A DNA stretch of 64,000 nt from Nocardioides sp. YIM 152315 (lineage in GTDB: Bacteria; Actinomycetota; Actinomycetes; Propionibacteriales; Nocardioidaceae), in the NCBI RefSeq assembly GCF_029210375.1, contig NZ_JARGER010000006.1, positions 21,474-85,473 on the forward strand, in the 5' to 3' direction. The position numbers and the translations under genes were made by a program. Numbering within the stretch: position 1 is the first letter of the stretch; each line of letters opens with the position of its first letter. The notes under the pieces are model-generated. The model did not search any database. It worked only from the letters and a program-made list of their open reading frames with translations, and was not told where the DNA came from. This document shows, piece after piece, positions 8,597-16,951 of this stretch.

Positions 8597-9263
8597 CCGT
8601 CGGCACACCGGCCGGCGCGGGCGGCCGCCGCACCACCACGACGGGGATGCCGAGGCCCGCGGCCGCCTGCACCTTCGGCCAGGTGTGCACGCCGCCGGAG
8701 TCCTTCGTCACGAGCACGTCGGTGGCGTGCCCCTGCATCAGTGCCACCTCGTCCTCGAGGGCGTAGGGGCCGCGGTCGCGCAGCACCTCCCACGACGACG
8801 GCAGCGTCGTCTCGGGCTCGTCGACGACCCGGACGAGCGCCTCCCGGTCGGCCAGCGGACCGACGAAGCGATCCAGTGCCTGGCGGCCGATCGTCAGGAA
8901 CGGCCGCGTCCCGAGCGCCGCCGCCGCTGCGGCCGCCGCGTCGTGGTCGCCGACCCAGCACCAGTCTCCGGTCCAGCCCGGCCGCTGCAGCCGCAGCAGG
9001 GGCACGTCGACGCACGCCTCGGCCGCGTGCGCCGAGATCCGGGCGGCGAAGGGGTGGGTGGCGTCGACGACCGCGTCGAAGTCCCGGGCGTACGCCGCCA
9101 GCCCGGCCACCCCGCCGAACCCGCCGATCCGGACGCCCCCGACGGGCAGTCGCGGCTCGCCGACCCGGCCCGCGAGCGAGGTCGTGACGTCGACCCCGAG
9201 GTCGACCAGCGTGGCCGCGAGGGACCGCGCCTCCGCCGTACCTCCCAGCACCAGCACCCTCAC
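8508..9263 (-). CDS. cobK: Precorrin-6A reductase CobK
   Basis: CobK reduces precorrin-6A to precorrin-6B with NADPH in the aerobic pathway. The 251-residue protein starts [16 protein letters not shown], a nucleotide-binding turn, and has [20 protein letters not shown] and VTKDSGG, all family blocks. The GTG at 9263 overlaps the cobQ stop (GTGA), so the pair is coupled. It is the last gene of the minus-strand operon led by cobN. The last 89 bp overlap the end of cobD tail to tail; the extra C-terminal residues are Arg/Gly/Ala-rich and probably unstructured. Confidence 0.93.
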   Translation of the reverse strand: MRVLVLGGTAEARSLAATLVDLGVDVTTSLAGRVGEPRLPVGGVRIGGFGGVAGLAAYARDFDAVVDATHPFAARISAHAAEACVDVPLLRLQRPGWTGDWCWVGDHDAAAAAAAALGTRPFLTIGRQALDRFVGPLADREALVRVVDEPETTLPSSWEVLRDRGPYALEDEVALMQGHATDVLVTKDSGGVHTWPKVQAAAGLGIPVVVVRRPPAPAGVPTVSDVDDALRWVRSRPGRRSRSGAPGAARG

Positions 9264-10756
9264 CGCCGGTCCCCCGGTGGCAGCACCGCGAGCCCGCCGG
9301 GCGGGCCCGACGTGGCGAGGTCGAGCAGGGCGTCGACGTCGAGGTGCTGGTCGACGAGGTCGCCGAGGAGGTCGAGACGGCGCTCCCGCGCGGCCAGGAA
9401 GCTCACCCCAGACGGCGCCCACGCGTGCGCGGTCAGCCGCGCCGTCTCCGCGAGGAACGCCGCCCGGAAGTCGTCGTGCTCGAGGCATCCGTGCCACATC
9501 GTGCCGTAGACGTGGCCGTCCCGGACGCCGCCGAGGAACTCCTCGCCCGAGCCCGCCGTCACCCGGCCGTGGTGGATCTCGTAGCCGCCGACCCGCATGC
9601 CGAGGGCCTGCCCCCGCGGCAGCCGCAGCACCTTGTCGGCCGCGAACGTGGTCGTGACGTCCAGCAGCCCCAGCCCCGCGGCCGAGCCGCCCGCCGGCCC
9701 CTCCACACCCTCGGGGTCGAGCACCGAGCGTCCGAGCATCTGGAAGCCGCCGCAGATGCCGAGCACCGGGCGCCCCGCCGCCGCGTGCGCCAGCACTGCG
9801 CGGTCGAGGCCGCGCTCGCGCAGCCACGCGAGGTCGGCGAGCGTCGCGCGCGAGCCCGGGAGCACGACGAGGTCGGCGTCGCCGACCGATCGGCCGTCGG
9901 AGGCGTAGACCACGTCGACGCCCGGCTCGAGCCCCAGCGCGTCGATGTCGGTGAAGTTGCTGATCCGCGGCGACCGCACCACGACGACGCGCAACGGCGC
10001 CGGCCCGTCGAGCACCCGCCGGTCACCGACGTCGAGGGTGTCCTCGCTGTCGAGCCAGACGTCGCCGCTGAACGGCAGCACGCCGTACACCCGCCGGCCG
10101 GTGAGCGACTCGAGCTCCGCGAGGCCGGGGACGAGCAGCGACGCGTCGCCGCGGAACCGGTTGACCACGAAGCCCGCCACCAGCCGCTGGTCCTCCGGGG
10201 CCAGCAGCGCGACGCTGCCGAAGAGCGACGCGAAGACGCCGCCGCGGTCGATGTCGCCGACCAGCAGCGCCGCGAGCCCGCCGTGCTGCGCGAGACCGAG
10301 ATTGACGTAGTCGCCGGACCGCAGGTTGATCTCGGTCGGGCTGCCGGCACCCTCTGCGACGACCACCTCGAACCGCGACGCGAGGTCGTCGAAGGCGTCG
10401 TACGCCGCGCGGGCCAGATGTGCCCGGCCGTCGATGAAGTCGCTCGCGGACACCTCGCCCGCAGGCTGCCCCATCACGAGGACGTGACTGCGGCGGTCGC
10501 TGCCCGGCTTGAGCAGCACCGGGTTCATCGCGACCTCCGGCGCGACCCCGGCTGCGAGCGCCTGCACCCATTGGGCGCGGCCGATCTCTCCGGTGGCGCC
10601 ACCCGGCCCGACGACCACCATCGAGTTGTTGGACATGTTCTGCGCCTTGAACGGCGCGACCTTCACGCCCCGCCGCGCGAACGCCCGGCACAGTCCCGAC
10701 GTGACGATGCTCTTGCCCGCGTCGGAGGTCGTGCCGGCGACCAGGAGCCCGGTCAT
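9260..10756 (-). CDS. cobQ: Cobyric acid synthase CobQ
   Basis: CobQ amidates carboxylates b, d, e and g of adenosylcobyrinic acid a,c-diamide. The 498-residue protein has an N-terminal ATPase domain starting [16 protein letters not shown] and containing [13 protein letters not shown]-terminal glutamine amidotransferase domain carries [16 protein letters not shown], the nucleophile elbow [12 protein letters not shown] and late GYEIHHGR and WHGCLE histidines. The ATG at 10756 overlaps the upstream stop by 4 nt (ATGA), and the 3' end overlaps the cobK start. Confidence 0.96.
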   Translation of the reverse strand: MTGLLVAGTTSDAGKSIVTSGLCRAFARRGVKVAPFKAQNMSNNSMVVVGPGGATGEIGRAQWVQALAAGVAPEVAMNPVLLKPGSDRRSHVLVMGQPAGEVSASDFIDGRAHLARAAYDAFDDLASRFEVVVAEGAGSPTEINLRSGDYVNLGLAQHGGLAALLVGDIDRGGVFASLFGSVALLAPEDQRLVAGFVVNRFRGDASLLVPGLAELESLTGRRVYGVLPFSGDVWLDSEDTLDVGDRRVLDGPAPLRVVVVRSPRISNFTDIDALGLEPGVDVVYASDGRSVGDADLVVLPGSRATLADLAWLRERGLDRAVLAHAAAGRPVLGICGGFQMLGRSVLDPEGVEGPAGGSAAGLGLLDVTTTFAADKVLRLPRGQALGMRVGGYEIHHGRVTAGSGEEFLGGVRDGHVYGTMWHGCLEHDDFRAAFLAETARLTAHAWAPSGVSFLAARERRLDLLGDLVDQHLDVDALLDLATSGPPGGLAVLPPGDRR

Positions 10757-11286
10757 CCGACGCCCAGCTTCCAGTCGGCCAGCACGCGGCAGTCGTGGTT
10801 GGCGTAGCGGTGCAGCGCGACCCGGTCGGCACGGCAGGCGGCGGGCACGACGTCGCCCAGTGCCGCGCGCACCGACTCCAGCGAGATGCCGGACGCCCGC
10901 TGGTCGAGCGTGAGGTGCGGGACCGGCTCGGCGAAGGCGCCGGCGTACGGCGGGCACTGCGGGAAGGACGCGACCAGTCGGCGGGTCAGCTCGCGGAACC
11001 CGTCGTCGGGGTCGGCCAGCAGGTGGATGATCCCGTCGGCGAACTCGTCCAGCCGCTCCAGCCGGAAGTCGAACGCGGCCAGGTCCGCGACGATCCCCGC
11101 GACCTCCGCGAGGTCGGTCGGGGACGGGTCGGTGAGGAAGGGGCCGAGCACCGTGATGTGCGCGTGCACGAACGCCGGGTCCGCGGAGAGGAGCGACGCG
11201 TCGTAGTGCTCGGTCCGCTCCCGCACGAACCCCTCCAGCTCCGGCACGGGCACGACCAGCACCGTGTGGGCGGGCGGGTGTGCCAT
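10753..11286 (-). CDS. 2H phosphoesterase (2'-5' RNA ligase/cyclic phosphodiesterase superfamily)
   Basis: The 177-residue protein contains the two HxT motifs that define the 2H superfamily: HAHITVLGPF near residue 42 and VPHLTLDQ near residue 131. Family members hydrolyse or form 2',3'-cyclic or 2'-5' phosphodiesters, and the true substrate here is unknown. It is coupled at both ends: its ATG overlaps the cobF stop (TGATG) and its stop overlaps the cobQ start (ATGA). It is thus an integral member of the cobalamin operon. A role in processing a nucleotide-loop intermediate or cofactor damage is possible, but this is inference from context only. Confidence 0.8.
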   Translation of the reverse strand: MAHPPAHTVLVVPVPELEGFVRERTEHYDASLLSADPAFVHAHITVLGPFLTDPSPTDLAEVAGIVADLAAFDFRLERLDEFADGIIHLLADPDDGFRELTRRLVASFPQCPPYAGAFAEPVPHLTLDQRASGISLESVRAALGDVVPAACRADRVALHRYANHDCRVLADWKLGVG

Positions 11287-12155
11287 CAGCCGGTCCGCCT
11301 CAGCAGGAAGATGTCCATCACCCATCCGGCGGCCTCCCGGAGCCGCTCGCGCGCGGCCTCGATCTCGGGCAGCACGTCGCCGACGCGGCCCACGGCCAGC
11401 TCCTCCGACGGAGTGCCGAGGTTGCCGCCCCACCAGATCGTCCAGTCGTCGAGACCGGGCAGCTCGATCACCCGGTTGAGCATGACGACGACGTTGTCCT
11501 GTCCCTGTTCGATCGCCTCCAGGAGGCGGCGACCGCTCGTGACGTGGAGGGGCTGACCGACCTCGTGGAGGACGATCCGGTGCCGCGCGGCCAGCAGCTG
11601 GATGCTCGAGATGCCGGGGACGACGTCGAGCGTGAGGTCGAGACGGCCGCGCTCCTGCAGCGACTGCAGGATGCGGATCGTCGAGTCGTAGAACGCCGGA
11701 TCGCCCCACACCAGGAAGCCCGCGTCGCCCTCGCGCGAGACCAGGGCCTCGGCGAACGCCTCCTGGCGCGCCTCGTGCCACTGCGCCACGGCCGCGTCGT
11801 ACTCCTCCTGCGTGGCCGTGCGGTCGGGGCGACGCTCGCGCTCGGGGTCGTCGACCCGGACGATCACCGGCGGGCGTTCGAGGTGCCGGTCCAGCAGCCG
11901 CTCCCGCGCGTTGACCAGCGGGTCGGGCATGCCCCCGCGCCCGGACTTGTCGGTGACGACGAAGTAGTCCACGGCGCGCAGCGCGCGCACGGCCTCGATC
12001 GTCACCTGGTCCGGGTCACCGGGGCCGACGCCGATCACGAGGACACGCTTGGCCGGTGGTTTCGAGACAGGCGCTAGCGCGCCTTCCTCAACCACCGTGG
12101 CATCGGTGGTTGAGGAGGGACGAAGGCCCGTCTCGAAACCACCCTCCGTGCTCAC
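11286..12155 (-). CDS. cobF: Precorrin-6A synthase (deacetylating) CobF
   Basis: CobF methylates C-1 and removes the acetyl group during ring contraction, a step specific to the aerobic pathway. The SAM-methylase core begins at about residue 35 with KRVLVIGVGPGDPDQVT and includes LVWGDPAFYDST, DVVPGISSIQ and IWWGGNLGTPSEE. The start at 12155 overlaps the cobN stop by 4 nt (ATGA). Residues 5-34, ahead of the core, are encoded almost entirely by two head-to-head copies of the palindromic element. The protein is therefore about 30 residues longer than its core. An internal start close to KRVLV would avoid this, but no ATG with a good ribosome-binding site is there. Confidence 0.92.
   Translation of the reverse strand: MSTEGGFETGLRPSSTTDATVVEEGALAPVSKPPAKRVLVIGVGPGDPDQVTIEAVRALRAVDYFVVTDKSGRGGMPDPLVNARERLLDRHLERPPVIVRVDDPERERRPDRTATQEEYDAAVAQWHEARQEAFAEALVSREGDAGFLVWGDPAFYDSTIRILQSLQERGRLDLTLDVVPGISSIQLLAARHRIVLHEVGQPLHVTSGRRLLEAIEQGQDNVVVMLNRVIELPGLDDWTIWWGGNLGTPSEELAVGRVGDVLPEIEAARERLREAAGWVMDIFLLRRTG
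12055..12143 (-). repeat. Inverted pair of palindromic elements at the 5' end of cobF
   Basis: Bases 12055-12096 repeat the 42-bp unit at 407-448 exactly. Bases 12105-12143 are a second, slightly divergent copy in the opposite orientation (GGTGGTTGAGGAGGGACG at its left end, TCTCGAAACCACC at its right end). Together they form a long inverted repeat with an 8-bp spacer. The pair lies between the coupled cobF start codon and the methylase domain and is open in the cobF frame. Confidence 0.9.
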
Positions 12156-15100
12156 GAGCGATCCTCGAGGTCACCCTCGAGCTCGAGGTAGACGGCCTGC
12201 ATGGCAGCAAGCGTCTCCGGGTCGGGCGACTCCCACAACCCACGGTCCGCGGCCTCGTGGAGCCGCTCGACGATGCCGCGGAGCGCCCACGGGTTGGAGC
12301 GTGCCATGAAGTCCCGGTTGGTGCCGTCGAGCACGTACTCCTGCGCGAGCGACTCGTACATCCAGTCGTGGACGACACCGGCGGTGGCGTCGAAGCCGAA
12401 GAGGTAGTCGACGGTGGCCGCCAGCTCGAAGGCTCCCTTGTAGCCGTGCCGCTGCATCGCCGCGATCCAGCGGGGGTTCACCACGCGGGCGCGGAACACC
12501 CGGTTGGTCTCCTCCTGCAGCGTCCGCGTGCGTACGGCGTCGGGGCTGGTGGAGTCGCCGACGTACGCGCTCGGAGCGGCGCCGGTCAGCGCGCGCACCG
12601 TGGCGACCATGCCGCCGTGGTACTGAAAGTAGTCGTCGCTGTCGGCGATGTCGTGCTCGCGGGTGTCGACGTTCTTGGCGGCCACCTTGATGCGACGGTA
12701 GTTGGCCCTCATGTCGTCCGCGGCCGGCGCCCCGTCGAGGTCGCGGCCGTAGGCGAACCCGCCCCACGCCGTGTAGACCTCGGCGAGGTCGGCGTCGTCA
12801 CGCCAGCTGCCGGACTCGATCGCCTGGAGGATGCCCGCGCCGTACGACCCGGGCTTGCTGCCGAAGATGCGGGTCGTCGCCCGCCGCTCGTCGCCGTGCG
12901 CGGCCAGGTCGGCGCGGGTGTGGGCGCGCACGAAGTTCACGTCGTCGGGCTCGTCGAGTCCCGCCACCAGGCGGACGGCGTCGTCGAGCATCGCGACCAC
13001 GTGGGGGAAGGCGTCGCGGAAGAAGCCCGAGATCCGCACGGTCACGTCGACGCGCGGCCGGCCCAGCTCGTCGAGCGGTACGACGCGCAGGTCGCTGACC
13101 CGCCGCGACGCCTCGTCCCACTCGGGCCGCACGCCCAGCAGCGCCAGTACCTCGGCGATGTCGTCGCCGGACGTGCGCATGGCGCTGGTGCCCCACACCG
13201 AGAGGCCCACCGACGACGGGTAGTCACCGGTCTCGTCGAGGTGGCGCTCCAGCAGCGACTCGGCCATCGCCTGACCGGTCTGCCAGGCCAGTCGCGACGG
13301 TACGGCGCGCGGGTCGACCGTGTAGAAGTTGCGCCCGGTCGGCAGCACGTTGACCAGTCCGCGCAGCGGCGAGCCCGACGGCCCGGCCGGCACGAAGCCG
13401 CCGTCGAGGGCGTGCAGCACGGCGTCCAGCTCGTCGGTCGTGCGTCGCAGCCGCGGCACGACCTGCTCCGCGGCGAAGCGCAGCACCCGCTGCACCTCCG
13501 GGTCGTCATGCAACTCGGGCGCGGCCTCCGGGTCCCACGACGCGCCCTCCATCCTCTGCACGAGCTCGCGCGCCTGCCGCTCGATGGCGTCGACCGCGGT
13601 GACCGACTCGCCGTCCTTGAGGCCGAGCGCCGACCGCAGCCCGGGTACGGCGTTCGCCTCTCCGCCCCACACCTGGGCGGCCCGGAGGATGGCGAGCACG
13701 AGGTCGACGCGCGCCTCGCCCGCGGGCGCCTGGCCGAGGACGTGCAGGCCGTCGCGGATCTGGGCGTCCTTGATCTCGCAGAGCCAGCCGTCGACGTGCA
13801 GCAGGAAGTCGTCGAAGTCCTCGTCTCCCGGGCGCTCGTCGAGGCCCAGGTCGCGGTGCATCTCGGCGGCGTGCATGAGCTGCCAGATCTCGCCACGGAC
13901 CGCGGGCAGCTTTGCGGGGTCCATCGCCGCGATGTTCGCGTGCTCGTCGAGCAGCTGCTCGAGGCGGGCGATGTCGCCGTACGTCTCCGCGCGCGCCATC
14001 GGCGGCACCAGGTGGTCGACGATCGTGGCGTGGGCACGGCGCTTGGCCTGGGCACCCTCCCCCGGGTCGTTGACGAGGAAGGGGTAGACCAGCGGCAGGT
14101 TGCCGATCGCGGCGTCGGTCGCGCACTCCGCCGAGAGCGCGGCGTTCTTGCCGGGCAGCCACTCCATCGACCCGTGCTTGCCGAGGTGCACCACCGCGTG
14201 TGCCCGGAAGCCATGCTCCAACCAGCGGTACGCCGCCAGGTAGTGGTGCGACGGGGCGAGGTCGGGGTCGTGGTAGATCGCGACCGGGTTCTCCCCGAAG
14301 CCACGCGGCGGCTGGATCAGCAGCACCACGTTGCCCGCCCGGATCGTGGCCAGCACGATCGCGCCGGCGTCGTTGACGAAGAGCCGCCCGGGCGACGGCC
14401 CCCACGCGTCCACGATCTCGTCCATCAGCGCCCGCGGGACGTCTGCGGTCCAGGCGTCGTACTGCTCCTGGGTGATCCGCACGTGCGCGTCGGTGAGCTG
14501 GGCGTTGGTCAGCCACTCCTCGTCCTGGCCGCCCGCGGCGATGAGCGCGTGGATGAGCGCATCGCCGGCCTCGGTGTCGTCGTCGAGGTCAAGCATCGGC
14601 AGGTCGCCGACGTCGTAGCCCTCCTGCCGCATGCGGCGCAGCAGCCGTACCGCGCTGACCGGGGTGTCGAGCCCGACGGCGTTGCCGACGCGCGAGTGCT
14701 TGGTGGGGTACGCCGAGAGCATCAGGGCGATCCGCTTGTCGGCGTTGGGGACGTGTCGCAGACGCGCGTGGTTGACCGCGATGCCGGCCACGCGGTCGCA
14801 GCGCTCGGCGTCGGCGACGTAGCGCGGCAGCCCGTCCTCGTCGACCTCCTTGAACGAGAACGGCGCGGTGATGATCCGGCCGTCGAACTCCGGGATCGCG
14901 ATCTGGGTCGCCGAGTCGAGCGGCGTCACCCCGTCGTCGGAGGCCTCCCACTCCTCGCGGCTGGTCGTGAGGCAGAGCCCCTGCAGCACCGGGATGTCGA
15001 GCGCGCGCAGACGTGCGACGTCCCATGCCTCGTCGTCTTCCCCGGCGCTCGCGCCTGCCGGCCTGCTGCCGCCGGCGGCGAGGACGGTGACGACGAGCGC

Positions 15101-15736
15101 GTCCAGGGTGCCGAGCGCGTCGTAGAGCTCGTCGGGCGCGGCGCGCAGGCTGCCGGCGAAGACGGGTACGCCGACCGCCTCGCCGGTCGCGTCGATCGCG
15201 TCCACCAGCGCGTGCGCGAAGCCGGCGTTGCCGCTGATTTCGTGGGCGCGGTAGTAGAGCACGCCGACGCGCGGCTGCTCGGTGGTTGAGGAAGGCGCCC
15301 CGGCGCCTGTCTCGAAACCACCAGCCCGCGGCGAGATCCCCCAGGCGGGCACCACCGCCGGCGGCGCGAAGCCCTCGCCGGTGAGCAGCACGGTGTCGGA
15401 GAGGAAGGCGTGCAGCTGGCCGAGGTTGGCCGGTCCGCCCTCGGCGAGGTAGCGGTGCGCCGGCGCGGCGACGCCGACCGGGACGGTGGAGAGCTCCATG
15501 AGCTCGGCGCTCGGCTGGGCCTCGCCTCCGAGCACGACGACCGGGCGGCCGCCGGCGAAGAGCTGGCCGCGCCACGCTTCGAGGTCGTGCGGCGACCCGA
15601 GGAGCCGTACGACGACGAGCGCGGCGTCGCGCAGGTCCGGGATCCCCCGCGTCGGGTTCGCCCAGACCCAGTCGGCTCCGGACGCCCGGGCGGAGAGCAG
15701 GTCGGTGTCGGAGGTGGACAGCAGCGCCAGCTTCAC
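12152..15736 (-). CDS. cobN: Cobaltochelatase subunit CobN
   Basis: CobN is the large, porphyrin-binding subunit of aerobic cobaltochelatase, which inserts Co2+ into hydrogenobyrinic acid a,c-diamide with an AAA+/VWA partner complex. The protein has 1,194 residues, normal for CobN. Recognisable blocks include MLSAYPTKHSRVGNAVGLDT, HLGKHGSMEWLPGKN, SVWGTSAMRTSGDD and FGSKPGSYGAGI. It is the first gene of the minus-strand operon and follows an AdoCbl riboswitch. A palindromic element is inserted in frame at residues 139-152, between the N-terminal domain and the start of the conserved core (VGVLYYRAHEISGN). Confidence 0.96.
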   Translation of the reverse strand: MKLALLSTSDTDLLSARASGADWVWANPTRGIPDLRDAALVVVRLLGSPHDLEAWRGQLFAGGRPVVVLGGEAQPSAELMELSTVPVGVAAPAHRYLAEGGPANLGQLHAFLSDTVLLTGEGFAPPAVVPAWGISPRAGGFETGAGAPSSTTEQPRVGVLYYRAHEISGNAGFAHALVDAIDATGEAVGVPVFAGSLRAAPDELYDALGTLDALVVTVLAAGGSRPAGASAGEDDEAWDVARLRALDIPVLQGLCLTTSREEWEASDDGVTPLDSATQIAIPEFDGRIITAPFSFKEVDEDGLPRYVADAERCDRVAGIAVNHARLRHVPNADKRIALMLSAYPTKHSRVGNAVGLDTPVSAVRLLRRMRQEGYDVGDLPMLDLDDDTEAGDALIHALIAAGGQDEEWLTNAQLTDAHVRITQEQYDAWTADVPRALMDEIVDAWGPSPGRLFVNDAGAIVLATIRAGNVVLLIQPPRGFGENPVAIYHDPDLAPSHHYLAAYRWLEHGFRAHAVVHLGKHGSMEWLPGKNAALSAECATDAAIGNLPLVYPFLVNDPGEGAQAKRRAHATIVDHLVPPMARAETYGDIARLEQLLDEHANIAAMDPAKLPAVRGEIWQLMHAAEMHRDLGLDERPGDEDFDDFLLHVDGWLCEIKDAQIRDGLHVLGQAPAGEARVDLVLAILRAAQVWGGEANAVPGLRSALGLKDGESVTAVDAIERQARELVQRMEGASWDPEAAPELHDDPEVQRVLRFAAEQVVPRLRRTTDELDAVLHALDGGFVPAGPSGSPLRGLVNVLPTGRNFYTVDPRAVPSRLAWQTGQAMAESLLERHLDETGDYPSSVGLSVWGTSAMRTSGDDIAEVLALLGVRPEWDEASRRVSDLRVVPLDELGRPRVDVTVRISGFFRDAFPHVVAMLDDAVRLVAGLDEPDDVNFVRAHTRADLAAHGDERRATTRIFGSKPGSYGAGILQAIESGSWRDDADLAEVYTAWGGFAYGRDLDGAPAADDMRANYRRIKVAAKNVDTREHDIADSDDYFQYHGGMVATVRALTGAAPSAYVGDSTSPDAVRTRTLQEETNRVFRARVVNPRWIAAMQRHGYKGAFELAATVDYLFGFDATAGVVHDWMYESLAQEYVLDGTNRDFMARSNPWALRGIVERLHEAADRGLWESPDPETLAAMQAVYLELEGDLEDRS
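15281..15322 (-). repeat. Palindromic element inside cobN
   Basis: This is a 42-bp unit with the ends GGTGGTTGAGGAAGGCGC and GCGCCTGTCTCGAAACCACC, the same family as the copies at 407 and 12055 but with a different centre. On the cobN strand it reads FETGAGAPSSTTE, the same frame and nearly the same peptide as in the chelatase gene. It keeps the frame open and sits in a domain linker. Confidence 0.9.
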
Positions 15737-15744
15737 GGTTTCTC

Positions 15745-15885
15745 CTCGGGGTTCTCGCCCCTGTTCGGCGGAGGTCCCGTGGCCAGTGTCTGGCTTCGGC
15801 CGTCCCTCCTCCGAGGAGTGGCCTCACAGTGGCGGAACCGCCCCGGACTCGCACCGGGTTCCTGCTCCACGAGACGTGACGGGAG
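15745..15885 (-). promoter_or_regulatory. AdoCbl (B12) riboswitch upstream of cobN
   Basis: On the minus strand the leader shows GGAACCCGGTGCGAGTCCGG followed by GCGGTTCCGCCACTGTGA, a textbook B12 riboswitch core. A downstream AAGCCAGACACTGGCC segment serves as the B12-box region. It lies immediately before cobN (start 15736). It should repress the cobN-cobF-2H-cobQ-cobK operon when adenosylcobalamin accumulates. Ends are approximate. Confidence 0.93.
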
Positions 15886-15900
15886 CCAGCCTAGTGCGCG

Positions 15901-15931
15901 CCGCCCGGGCCCGCGCACCCGTCCCGGGCGG
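15901..15931 (-). terminator. Hairpin after the calcium-binding-repeat gene
   Basis: CCGCCCGGG (15901-15909) pairs with CCCGGGCGG (15923-15931), giving a 9-bp GC stem with a 13-nt loop directly beyond the stop codon at 15932. There is no clear T-tract, as is common in high-GC actinobacteria. It probably separates this gene from the promoter of the cobN leader. Confidence 0.5.
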
Positions 15932-16909
15932 TCACTCGCAGTTCTGGGCGAGCTCGGCGCGGCACTTGTCGTTGCCGCCGCCGCCGAGCGCCCCGTCGAG
16001 TCCCCGCTGCCCGATCAGCACGTCGCGGGCGCCGCCCCCCTTGAGGAGGTCACCTCCGCGACCGCCGAAGATCCGGTCGCGGCCGCCCTTCCCGCTCAGC
16101 GTGTTGCGGCCGTCGTCGCCGACGATGACGTCCGGACCGGAGGTGCCGATGACGTTCTCGATGTCTCTCGCCCGGACCCTGGTGGCCGCGAACCGGACCG
16201 AGCTCTTCTTCAGGTGGACCTTCGCGCGCTGACCACGGACGGCGATCGTGTCCCGGCCGTCGCCGCCGTCGACCGACAGGTCGCAGGTCGGGCAGCGGTG
16301 GCTGGTCGTCCCGTCGGTGGGCGCACTGACGGTGAGCAGGTCGCGGCCGACGCCGCCGACGAGATCGAACACCGGGTCTCCCTCGACGGTCGCCGACTCC
16401 CACGGCGGCTGCAACGGGTCGGCCGCTCCGATGTAGATCGTCGCGGCGACGGTGTCCCTGCCGTCATCACCGCGGGCGGTGCCGCGCTGCCGCTGCTCGA
16501 TGAGGTCGTTCCCCGGTCCGCCGTCGGTCGTGCCGCCCGTGTGCCAGATCGCGTCGTTCCCGGCGCCTCCGACGACGGTCCCCCCGACCGTGACGATCGC
16601 GTCGTTGCCGTCGCCCCCGTCGACGGACACGGGGTTCCCGCAGACCAGGTCGTTGCCGGCGCCGGCGTTCACGGTGACATCGGCGAAGCCCCAGGCGATG
16701 ATCACGTCGTCGCCGTCCGTGCCCGTGATCGTCTGCCCCGGCGCCGACGCCACGATCGTCGGGGCGTGGGCCCGGCAGGTGCTCGTGTCGGCGGCCGACG
16801 ATGGTGCGACCGAGCCGACCCCGGCCGTCGTCAGCAGCGTCGCGAACGCGGCCAGGCCGACGGCCCGGCGCCGGGAGCGGGATGAGGTCATGTCAGGAGA
16901 GCGTGCCAT
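15932..16909 (-). CDS. Secreted hemolysin-type calcium-binding-repeat protein
   Basis: The 325-residue protein has an N-terminal signal peptide: basic MARSPDMTSSRSRRR, hydrophobic AVGLAAFATLLTTAGVG, and probable cleavage after SSAA. Glycine/aspartate nonapeptide repeats of the RTX type follow (GAGNDLVCG, GGAGNDAIW, GGRGGDLLKGG, GGGGNDKC). Such repeats bind Ca2+ and fold into a parallel beta-roll, usually after export. No catalytic domain is apparent, so its role is unknown. ATG 16909 is chosen; GTG 16912 and ATG 16891 are alternatives. Confidence 0.8.
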   Translation of the reverse strand: MARSPDMTSSRSRRRAVGLAAFATLLTTAGVGSVAPSSAADTSTCRAHAPTIVASAPGQTITGTDGDDVIIAWGFADVTVNAGAGNDLVCGNPVSVDGGDGNDAIVTVGGTVVGGAGNDAIWHTGGTTDGGPGNDLIEQRQRGTARGDDGRDTVAATIYIGAADPLQPPWESATVEGDPVFDLVGGVGRDLLTVSAPTDGTTSHRCPTCDLSVDGGDGRDTIAVRGQRAKVHLKKSSVRFAATRVRARDIENVIGTSGPDVIVGDDGRNTLSGKGGRDRIFGGRGGDLLKGGGARDVLIGQRGLDGALGGGGNDKCRAELAQNCE

Positions 16910-16951
16910 CACCGTCCACCGTTACACGGCAGCCTCGCCGGGCCGGCAGGG

